From Volvox africanus (Eukaryota > Chlorophyta > Chlorophyceae > Chlamydomonadales > Volvocaceae): 64,000 nt of DNA. A program made the position numbers and the translations under genes. The stretch covers positions 3,010,501 through 3,074,500 of the forward strand of contig BSDZ01000094.1 of NCBI GenBank assembly GCA_030268105.1, given 5' to 3'. The notes beneath the pieces are model-generated. The model made no database searches. It saw only the letters and a program-made list of their open reading frames with translations, and was not told the origin of the DNA. This document shows, in pieces, positions 12,501 to 24,500 of this stretch (position 1 is its first letter; each line of letters opens with the position of its first letter).

Positions 12501-15500
12501 AAGCTGGGTTGCGTGTCATCAAACACCAGCGTGCCGTACAGCGTGAGCGAGCCCAGGGCCGGTGGGCTAACGTCCAGCAGCACTGTTGTACCTTGCGCTA
12601 TTACGACATCCTCGCCCTGCTGCGGCACGCGACCCATGGGCCATGTGCCGGGAGCTGACCATAGATCCATGTATCTGAAGAGCGCCGTCGGGACTGCGGA
12701 CGGCTGAGACCCCATTCCGCCGCCGCTGTTGGATCCCTGGCCACTAATACCCGCCATCGTCGTCAGTCGCTTGCTGCTCGCCGGCATGGCTGTTACTTGC
12801 AACCCTGCCATCGGATCACGGCTGCTACTGTTGCCGCGACTGCCGGTACTGCCACTACTGCCGCTTCTGCCGCTACTGCCTAAACTGAAAAGTGGCGGCG
12901 TGACGCAAGTTAGGGAGGTGTTGGATAAGACCTTGACGGAGCCGCACTCCAAATCCCCGATGAAAACCCTGACACCGGATGCCGACAAAAACCCGACTCC
13001 TGTGACCGTCAGCAGGTCGCCACCGCTTAACGGGCCCCGTGTCGGCGATACGGCAAGTACGGCAATATCTAAATCCTGTCGGAAAGAGAAAACGGCCGAC
13101 GGCACCTCGATCTCGGGGGTGCCGAGTGAGGGTGTCACGAATAAGGTTCGCATCAGCGGCGCTGTTGGATCTGCAGATGCTGACGCCGCTGCGATCTCCT
13201 CGTACGGCAACGGTCCTGTCACGCAACCAAAACTGGTCTGGTTTGTAGTCATAACGGTGCAGGTGCTGTTGCCAAAGCGTGCGCGAATCCGTGAGGGATC
13301 CAGGCTATGTCCAGCACTGTGAATATAAACCTCCGTGCCCCCAGTAGTGGGGCCCTCCATGACTGATCCTGACTCAAATCCTGCTACAGACGACATCACA
13401 GTCCAATTACTAGGAAAGTATCCGCAGCCGTAAGGATACAAGCAGAGCCACACTGTGTAGATGGCGCCGGGCATATAAGGAGGTAGCTGACAAGTAAACC
13501 TTTCAGTGTAAAATGTATCATTGGTGATGCTGGAGATGACCCGTGGGTCAGTGCAATAAAGGACCTGGCCGCCAGCCTCTTCCGATGTCTCAAACTCCAG
13601 GGAAGCTTCGCTTAGGCTGCCGACCCTGACCCCGCCAATGCCACTAGCACCAGTTAGTTGGGTTGTTGCTATTTGCCAACTGACAGTCAAACTGCCGCCG
13701 CCGGTGTCCGAGGTAATGACCAGAGGAGACAGATCTGCAGGCAAGTAGAAACAGATCAGCAGGCGTAAGAGGCAGGAAAGAGAAACGTAGATTTTTAGAC
13801 AGACACAGACAGACACAGACTCATGCAGACCCATGGCAGCTTAGCACGTGTCACCACCACGTGTTATACGCCTCACGATACATATAACGCACCATATATC
13901 AAGGGCGTCAGAGATCCGCACATCGCCACGTGCCCCGTGACCTCGCTTTGACCGCTGTCCACCACAGGGGCGCCAGATGACACCGCGGCCGGTGTTGTCG
14001 TTACCCGCAAACGCCATGTCAGGAGGCTACGTGCACTTGAATTACCGATGTACAACATATCATTCGGGTAGCTGCCGTACTGTGACATCGTCGTGGCGCG
14101 TGCGAGGCTGCGTAGGGAATACCTTCCAATCTGTACGGCAGCGGAAGTGGAGGTAGTGCTCCCGAACAAAGAAATAGGAAGCGAGGAGGTGGCGATGGCG
14201 GCGACGGGCGGTGTGGGCAGGTTGAAAAGAGTGCAGGTGAAAGCCGGTGTGGACACGCATGCACCGGCGCCCAGGGAGGAGGATGCGTCCCAGCTGACGC
14301 TCATCTCCCGGCCTGAGGCGTCGTCCCGCAAACCCGCCACAAACCCGGTCCCGGTGACGGTGATGGTACCACCGCCAAAAAGCGAAACCTGCAATTCACA
14401 TGTATGATTTGTCTTGATCAGTCAAGGTCGGCACCTGAGTGAATTGAAAATCTCGGTTGAGAGATGTGCGTATGGAACATCATGACTTCATGAGGGGGCT
14501 GATACGAACCCCCCCCCCCCACACACACACATACACAAACACAAACACACACCACGGACACCCACATCTACGCCCTAAAGCCTGAAGCTTTCGGACTTGC
14601 CTGGCATTCGGGTGCTGTCCCTTGCCCTGCGACCCATGGGTCAGCGACTTGCAGTCTAACTTGCGCGACCGGTTGGCTTGGAGCGTTCGTGACGGGCGGA
14701 CGAGCAGCCCCCAGTCCCCCAACCGTCACCGCCACTGGCCATTCCCCCGATGGCAGAGGCGGCACCGTACAGTCAAGCTGAGTGGTCTCCGCCGCACCGT
14801 TTCCGGCCGAAACCGAGTACGGCAGCGCCGTGGCATTGAACAGCTCACACAACCAGATGCCCACGATTACACGTACGTCGATTAAAGGGTCGGGCGTCAA
14901 GAAGCTGCCGTACACGTGTACAACCCAGTTCACACCGCTTGCAGCCTCCGCCGGCGGCGGCAGCGACAGCTGGACACCGCTACTAGCGGCGGCACCGTCC
15001 CCTGCCACCAGTGTCGGTGTCATGTACGTGCTGTACACAAGGCTACAAGCCTCCGACCCGTGGCTCAGCTCCACTGTCGGTACTTCAAAATCGAGTGTTT
15101 GCTGCGAACCAGGCTGGGGGCGCAAGTCTAGCGCTGCCGCGGCACATGAAGCAACTGATTGCGCACCGTTGATGATAACGGTAACTGGCAACCGTGTGCC
15201 CGGCGGCACAGGAGTCACCTTTGTCAGATCCGCTCCCGGGGAAGCCCCGGGGGTTCCGGACTGGTTCCCCGGGGGCGTGCCAAACCAAACGCCACCATCG
15301 TTGTCGGTTGTCTGGTAAACCAGCCTGTATGCGGGAAAACAATCGGGGTTTGGTTTGTTAGTTTGTTAGTTGGTTAGTGAGTCGTTCCAATGAAGGTTGG
15401 GGCCCACCCAACGGCCAGGGAGGCAAGGCCGTCGCCGTCAACTCCCTAGAGCAACTGACAGGGACTGTCTGAACAAGTCAACAAGTGCTCAGGAGTAAAT

Positions 15501-18500
15501 GCTCGTGGCGTAAAAAGGGGCTTAGCTTCGGCTGTAGCTTTTTGCATGTAAATCATGAATTCAGCTACAGCCGTAGTCAGCCGCCGGGGGCCGCGAGATG
15601 GCCTACAGGCGCGTGTAATGATCGCGTGGGTCTGGTGCAAGCTGACATCTGCAGTTCAAAAACTGCATGAAAACCACATAACTTTGCATCACTCACCATA
15701 CGAATTTATGCAGGCCGGCTCGAAGATGGTACTGCGCTGCTCCGTACGAACTGCTGTACGACGTAATGCTGACCTGGTCACCGTCGATCCACACCATACT
15801 CCATACGCCACCCATCAGGTTGAGAGTGACGTCTTCCTCCGAAACCACCTGCACGCAACCACATGCGAACATCAGCTTAACCTCCCACTTGACACCTTGC
15901 ATAAGGAAGAGAGCTCCAAAACCAGTTTTTTGTTCGATCGGTAGCTGGGAATCTTCGCGGTGCCCATACGGCAAACCCACTTTTACCCGTTTCCGCTTAC
16001 CTGACTGTAGAATGTGAACTTGGCGGCCCACGACGGGCCCAGAGGCGCTTTCAGAACGTCAGCTGGCGGCCGAAAGCCCACACCGCCCGGGCTTAGCGTG
16101 GACCCCGACGTCAGGAACACCGCATCGGCGACTTCGGGGGTGGGGAGTTAGGGGCAGAACACACCGCATGTACAGCGGTCGAGTCCAGTCAGCAGTGTAG
16201 GACGTCGGGGAAACATGCGCAACAACCCCTCGCTTCATTTCCTGTCTCCCCTCATCCCAATTGATTCCCGCCCTTGTCGGTCCAATACAGATTGAAGATG
16301 CAGATGCACATGCAGAGCACATGAAAGCCCATTATAGGTTAAGGCTACCTGGAGGCAACGTGTTCCAGATCTGGGAAGACAGCGGTGCCGCCAGGAAGGC
16401 ATCGCCAAAGCTTGCGACGCTGTACGGCAGCGACCACAGCTCCGTCAACAAAAGGCCTGTAAGCGACGGTGCTGTAAAGCTCAGCTGTGAGCCGCTGACG
16501 GTGACGTCGGGGCAAGCCAGCCCCAGCGGGCCCAGCAACCCGGCGCCTAACGCGACAGTGATTGCGGTGTCGGGGCCGTCAGGTTGGAGACCGCCGCCGC
16601 TGCCGTCATCTTGAGCGTTCACCGTCACGGCCATTCCGCCGGCTAATGACAGCGCCCGGGGCTGCACGTTGTCGATGACAGCCTGGCAGGCGAACTGGGC
16701 GGCCTGCGTACGGCATATGTACGGCAGGTGCATCCAAGGCTCTCGGGAAAAAATGATGGACAGAGAAGATATAGGAAATATGCTGACGCAGCTCTCTCCG
16801 GTAAGCCACCGCGGCATTGGGCCCAGCCAAAGTCAAAGAAAGGAAGTATAGGGTACTTGGGCACTAGGGCAGATCAAGAGTAGTACAGCAATATACCGTT
16901 TGAACGACTCTTGCAAGCGCTCGATGACCGGTTAAATCTGCTAAACCTCCGGTTAACCGCCGGAAGCTCTCCCGACTGAGCTAATCGAGCTATAGTCCGC
17001 CAAACTAATCTCTTTGCACTCAAAGTTCCGTCTCCCACGCAGGTTTCGGCCTCTAGTGACGGTAACCAATCGTCACTCGCTCCACCAAACTCACCTTGTA
17101 GGGGTCCACCGACACACCGCCGCTGTCCGTTACCAACACAATTTCGTACACTCCGTACGGCAGGTTCGACGGGACAAGACAAGACACGGCTTCAACGACC
17201 TTATTATCAGTTGTCTTTGCGACGCCTACGGAAGTACGGCACGTCCGTACAGCCGTATCCGCTCTCCTTGCGAAGCGCAGCTCCGTCACATTGGCAAGGT
17301 TGCGGCCGTATACGGTAATTACCGTACCCCGCTGTCCCATGGCGGGCGATATGTAGCCAATGGTGGGCGTCTCTGATGTGACGTAACTGCAGCCGCGCAT
17401 GACAGTATCGGGTAGATGAAGCGGATTATAATAATCATCGTATTTCTGAGGATCATCGGGCAGTGCTCGACCGCAGTTTCGTACTAGTGCATGTGCCGTG
17501 CGGGATACTTGATCGCGAAGGGACGCTGTCGGCACGGGACCCCAAATCAAGGGGCAGAGTGTAGGGGTGCTCAAAGTAGCAAGGTTGGGTTGGAGGTCGC
17601 AGGGGCCAGCAGCAGTCAGCGTGTACGGACGACAGAACCAGGTTGCCTTGGAGGTTCAGCTCTGGGTCAAGCTACCGAACAACGAATAAAACGAGCAACA
17701 ACAAAACGATCAACGAACAGGGTCGTGACGAAGGGAGACAATGTGCGCGATTACGGATGAAGGTGCTACATGCGAAGGTGACCCCCTTTCGCCGTTTTCG
17801 GGACATGTACGACGAATGACGACGAGGACAGGGTGTTTGACCCTGAGAAGCGGTGATCAATTGACCGGTTTTCTCACGGCCGCGACTCAAAAACCGACCG
17901 AGCCCGTCCCACCCCCATCCCAAACGCCGTGCGTCAGGATGTCTGAGTTCCGCAAGGGTTAAGAAGCATCTGCTAAGAACTTCACAATATTTGTTCAAAC
18001 CATGCTGTAAAAAGTGATTTCGATACGATCATCTTTATTTCCTTCAGTAATTTTTTGAGCCACGTTTCCTGGAGCCCCAACTACAACACACCATAATAGT
18101 GTCTCGCTTACCGCACCTGAACAGGCAACCTTCCCTGGAGTCATCACAGCGGGACACAGCCCCTTGAGCTATGCAGGTCTCCTGGTCCAGGAATGCAGCA
18201 TGCGACACGGGGTGGCGGGTAAGCGACGTGAGGTGCAGTGCGGGAACGAGCGGGGGAGGAGATACGGAGGATGTGAGTTGAGTCTGGGTCCCATGAGCTC
18301 GATCGATCGGACTTCCCTAGGCATGCAGACTCACACACGTGACAGACTGACAGACAGACTGACTGAAAAAAGATTTACACATGCCGATTGAGCCTCGACT
18401 GGTAACCTCCGATCTATATCGCACTTGGACCCCCCTGGCGGTTGTGGCTCACTCTGCACATGGGCATTCTGCACGCCTGGCTCGCTCCTGGCTGGCTCGA

Positions 18501-21500
18501 CCCCAACCCCCCTTTGGCCTCCGAGCGACGATACGGCGATGACTAGCGCAGCAACTTAAGTGGTTTGCTTACCAGATACTCATGCGCTTTTGCTCACGAA
18601 CAGATAGCCGTATGGTGACTGTACGGCAGAGCTGCCTTGCAGCAATCAAGCAGATTAAGAGCTACGTTGTTGTTGGACCTAGCAACCAACTGACATGCCA
18701 ACTGAAATGCGTGTAATCAGCCGCGCCACTTCATACCTATCAGCCCGAGGGTGATGCACTGAGTCGCCCAAGCCAACCCCGGCCATGAATCAATGCGCAA
18801 TCATCTTTACAATGCGCCGGCTGATGCTGATGCTTACCCGTGCGGCGTCGGTGTCTGCTGCTGAACCTCCGTCACTGCTTGAGGCCGGGGGACACACCGC
18901 CACCTGTACCTGCATAATCCAATCCCCATCCGCCCCTGTGTTTTGTGCTTGTAGGATCCCGTCAGGCTGTCGTGTACGACAAGTGATATGGGAAGTGTTG
19001 GCGGTAAGAAGGTCGCACTGCACTGCGGTTGTGGTGGCGCTGTCAGCGGTGAGCTGGGTGGTACTAGTGGCAGCAGTGGCGGTGGAGGGAGGAAGGAGGA
19101 AGAGGTAGACGCGGTTCTGTTCATAGAAGGGGCTGAAGCCGTTGCCAGTGATGGTAAGGACCGTGCCGCCGCCGGCGCTACCGGTTGAGGGGCTTATGCC
19201 GGTGACGGCGACGTCGACGATGATAGTGTTAGGAGATAGCAGCGTGAGGCCACTGCCAGTGAGCATAACCATGGCGTGGAATCTGCCTGCAGGTGTCATG
19301 CCGGTGGTGCAAATGGCAACGGCAGATGAAGGCGAGAAATCCTCAGGCCAGGTGACGCTGGCGCATGGACGTGCGTCGGAGAAAGCGCGTGCTGCGGAAA
19401 CGTCGGTACTATTACTTTCACTGCCGCTCGCTTGCGCCAAAGCTGCTTCCAAAGAAGGTATGAGATATATGCCTTCTACATCACTGGGTGCCACGTCAGA
19501 GGATAGGGAGACTAGCAGCTGACCCCCGGACGCGGCCAGATGGACGCCATCTGAGACGGCGGGTGTTGACGACACGTTTACCGCAAGTACGGCAGCTGTG
19601 TACGTCAGCACAAGTGCGGAAATCATGGGCGGGGAGGTATACTCCACCACAACGGTGCCGTTGGGCGCGAGGACCTGCAGGTATAGCGCGGCAGGTGGCG
19701 GAAAAAGAAAGCGGAGGGCATGCGGCCCGAAGAAGGCACGGGAGAAAGTTGGGGGATGTGGTACGGCATGTACGGTCATGTACGATAACTAATGCGCCGG
19801 TATCATCACACTTCATCGCTCTTTAGCATGATAGAATGAACCAAAAAGCTTGAGCTTGGAGGGTAGAATGTGGAAGTTCGGAATCCCAAACCTCTCGATT
19901 TCGTCACCTAGATCTAGACGACAAGCCGCAACTCTGGTACTTTGCTCGCAGCCCTCAGCCACGTACCATTCACTTTGGGCTTTTCATTTCTACGCAAAAG
20001 TAGCAGCAGGTTGTTCCTCTCATCTGAGCTCTGTAAAAGCTACTTATGATTATGAAAAATCTAAATTGGAATTTGATGCGGTAATACCAAGGACCGGCTC
20101 TAAAATGGGATGGATACGTATGAAAGGTCATAACCTGGAATTAAGATATTTACAACATCAGAAATAGGGCTTCCCGCTTTAGTAAAGGTCTAGTTCCAAA
20201 TTGTAAAGCAATCGGTCCCATTTCGCTGTTATTAATCCAATTTTCCCAATCCCTCACAAACCACACCCCACCGTTACCTCCTGGAACACCCACCTGGAGA
20301 ACTATTGGGGATCCCTCCACGCCCCGGCCGCCCGAGCTTCCCACGCCTCCAGGGGCTCCGGGGTACAGCAACGTCAGAATATCGGGCCCACATGACACGA
20401 TCGGACAGGGCACAGCTCCGATGCTGGCGTGCAATCGTGAACAATTGCCGCCGCCATCGCCTCCAGTACTGCCGGCATCAAAGCCCTGGCCACTGACGCT
20501 TATCAGCGTCATACCACGTGCACTTATCACCGGCGGCGATATGTCGTACACTGCCATGTCGGTCGTAATCAATTCTGCCGTACCATTAGCGTAGCCCTTG
20601 CCGTCCGTCAGGAGGGAGACAGAGTGCAGCCCCGCGGGGACCGTATCCCGGGGCAAGTTGCATACCACGAGGGTGTCAGTGACATACACGACACTGCAGT
20701 TGACGCCACTTATCGTAACTGTTACACCGCCGGTTCCGCCGCCACCCGTCGAGCCCGTGCCGCCAGCACTACTGCCGTCGTCGGTCAAGGGCGCCAAGCC
20801 CGCGCCGTAGATTGAAATTGGTATTTCAGACTGCGACCAGTCGTACGTTAGCTGTAGCGGTTCAATGTAAGTAATATTCGGGGTGAGGGACGCGTCGAAG
20901 GAGAAGGCGCAGAGTCCCATGGGACTCACGCACGCCGCCGGCGCCTCATTCACAATGACACGAACGGAGCCGGGCGCCGCCACCGCCAGTCGCATCATGC
21001 TAGCCGGAATGGGCAGGTACAGTTGATCGTTAGTTCCGTTGACTACGGTTGTAAACCACGCCGCGGCGCGGTCGTTGACCAGGCCACTAGTATCAACCAC
21101 GCGAAGGGCCTCTCGATCCCCCGGATTCGATATCGGGTCGAACGTTACGGTGATTTCGACAGAACCGTTCGAGCTTGTCGTACGGGCGATCCGTAGGGGA
21201 GACGCCACCCCCGGCAGCGATGCCAGCTTGGCCCCGATAACATCCAGCGGGTCGTCGGCCACATTGACGAGCACGCACTCACAACCATCGCCGTACGCGA
21301 CTCGAATTGCTCCGGAACCAGGCGCTGTACCGGCGGTAAATTCGTACTCCAGTACGGCGCCGGCTGGAAAGCTAGATGCCGGCTCCGGAACCAGCGCCGC
21401 CAGCGCCGCCGTTGAACGGGAGTCCCAATTAGGCAACGTCAGCTGCCACACAGACGCAGAATAGAGGCCCATGGGGGAGGCACTGGCAAGGGTGACGTTC

Positions 21501-24500
21501 ACAGCCAGACCCGTGTAATCCCAAACGGCATCCGCCACTTCCGCCGGCGTCGCGTTATGGGCAAGAAACCTCGGCAGGCGCCGTATCACGCCGGCTTGCT
21601 GCTTTCCCAAAGTCCATGCGCCGACCCCTCCACCTGTGTTCAGCGCCGTTGCCGCCGGGGCCTGTACGGTTACGTTGAGCTTGGACAAGTCTAATGACCC
21701 CTGCGACATGAATGGCAACGTGGTCTGACCTATCCAGGTTCCGTACATGGCGCCGTACGCGGGCGATCCAGGTACCGGCGCCATGAGAGGGTTGGAGAAC
21801 CGGCATGCAGTGCTGAGTGCCGGTGGTGGTGGCGGCGGCGGCAGTAGTGGCGGCGGTGTAGGCATGGGCAGCTCCACTATGGCGGCGGAGATGACGCCAC
21901 GCAGCGCCGGTACGGTACCTTCTGCGGCCGCCACCTCCAATGTAACTGCAGTGACGTTGACGCTCCTCCGTGCGCTGAATGCCGAACCACCGGCATTCAA
22001 GCCCAGTGCCGCGGCCAGCCGCACGGCCAGCTCCGAGTCGTCGAGTGTCAATGGCACCACTACCTTGATCGAACTGCCGAAGCCCAGCTGAAGACCGACC
22101 CGAGGGTCGCTCAACATCTCTCCGCCGCCCGGGCCGGCCACGACCGTGATGCGGACGCCATCCAACGCTGTCAAGCTGCCGTACAAATAGCGTACTGTGA
22201 GCGTAGGGGGCTGGGGAAAGTCTGTCACGTGCAGGCGCTGCACTTCGGGTATGGAGTTGCTCCTGGGGACGCTGCTGGAGACCCTTACACCCAGTCGAGG
22301 GGCATCCTGCGCGCCAATATTGCACTGGTTGAGTTCCAGCAGGATGGGCTGGTCCTTAGAGAGAGCTACGGGCATTGGGCTCCTGTGGGAACGTTGGGTC
22401 GGGAGCGAGGAGTGGCGTCCCCGGAACATTGCGGGGGGATGAGGGAGCACATGACACAGCTTTCCCAGCGAAGGATGCAGGGGGGAAAGGGGGGCTTATG
22501 AGTTGAGCAGACATAGCTCCTAACATGGGTAGGGATATGAACGGTGACCCTGGCCATTCATAACCAATAGAGACGTTCCATCTTATTCGGGGTAATACTT
22601 CATTCCAGCTAGGAATTATCTGGGGTACAAAAGAGCGCGATGGTGGGTGCAACGACACTGCAGCAGATGTTGATTTCGGGGCCACATTCCGGCTATATGA
22701 GCGTGAAGCAACCACGCTTATGGAAACTCGCTGTCCTCAACGACGAGTTCCTTCCTGCCGCGCGGCTGCTGGCCTGCGCGCTATCCCGGCTTTAGAGAGC
22801 GAGGCACAGTGAAATAGCAAACAGTGACAGAAATAGGGACGGTGGACCTGCAATCCTTGCAAACTGCCATTCCCTTCTTTCATAAACTGGTAGATCCGCC
22901 CCCTGCCATCTCCAGACGTGTAAGTAGAGATGGAAGCGCGAGTTACACTGGGCAGGTGACCTATGTGGAGCCGAGCCTGGTCGTAACGGGATGGGTCATG
23001 CAGGGGTGATGTATGCATAACACTGAAACCATAAGACACACCAGCCATGAGGCCCCCCAAATACGTAAGCTGTATCGCATGCTCTAAGATCGGCCACTTA
23101 GTATACCCACCATCCAGTGGTAGAGGGCGAAGGGGAGGGGGAAGGGGAGGGGAAGGACGAAGTGACGTTGACCAGCGCCACCCCAGCCATCTCCTGACCG
23201 TCCTAGGACTCGTTAAGCGCGGACCGCAGATACGGGAAACCATATTCGGTTACGTGCATGGCGCCACGGACGGGGAAAGCAAGTAAATGAGGGTTGCCGT
23301 ACATGTGTACTGGGACATGTGGACGTTTGAGAAGGTACTGGACGTCCGGCATCGGGGAGCGACACGAATGCGGAGGAGCATCAATGCAGCACAAGGGGGC
23401 CTTACCTGGATCCACGATCCATTCAGCTGCGCGTAGCCACCTGCAAAGTGGAGCAGTGAAGAAGGTGTGAGAAGGTGGGAGGAAGATGGAGGGGCGTGGA
23501 GAGAAGTGAGGGGGGAAATAAGGGTGTGGTCCAGGTATGGTTGGGTTAAAAGGAGGCACCCATACACTCGGGTGGAGCTGTGAACGGCAAAATAAGGCAG
23601 TTGGGATGTGCCGTTCGTTGCTTTTCCTATCGTTTCCGAGAGAAGTTTTGATGGTGCCGTCCAATGATGTCTCATTGTGGCCAGTGAGCTGAACATGTAC
23701 CCGGGTCCTTCCTTGCACGATCAGAGTCTCATGGCTTGCACCCACACAACAAAATGGCACAACAGAATAACTTTTGTGCAGCTCTGTGCAGCTCTGTGCA
23801 CGTAGCTCTGTGCACGCAGCTCTGTGCACCTCTGTGCCGCTAGAAGAGACCAGGAGAGCTTGCAGCATTGCCGCATGCGATGCCTCACGGGCGGTTTATT
23901 TCCCTCCTAACAAAGTAGATCCAGCACCGGTCAGTACCTTCCCCTTCCTCACACCTTATCGCGTCGTGCCCTGGGAACGACACCTAACTGGGCATTGTAA
24001 GGAACAAGGCCGTCGCCGCTGACCTCGCTGCATCTAGGAGTCATTACAAATCTCCCCTTGCCACTGGACATTCCCTACCTGCGCGTGTCACATACCTGTC
24101 TCCACGATGAAGGTGTAGTTGGCGGATCTGGGCGCCCAAAAGAAGCCCTTGAAACGGCGGCAGGTTGCCGCCGCTCCCTCATCTTCTCCGCCCCGGCGGG
24201 GATCTTCCATTCGGTCCATCAGAACGCCGCCGTATCCCCCCTCCAGTTGAGACACCAAGAGGCTCGTGTTCAAACGCCACAGCTCACTAAAACTCGGAGG
24301 GCTGCTGCCTCCACTGCCGCCACCGGCGGAGCTACCTCCAAGGGTAGCATTAAAAGGATAGAACTGGTACTCCGCGCCTCTCATGCCAGGGTACTGCCCG
24401 CCGATAGCGACGCGCGTATTTCCTTCACCAAAAGCCAACAACTCCTGCTGCTGCTGCTGGAGTAGCGACAACTGCTGCAAGGCCGACGACCTTGTCGTCA

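Noticed and set aside
19850..20167. Plus-strand open frame of 105 codons
   Set aside because: It overlaps the giant gene's transcript region, has no domain, no splice context and volvocine-atypical composition; treated as chance.
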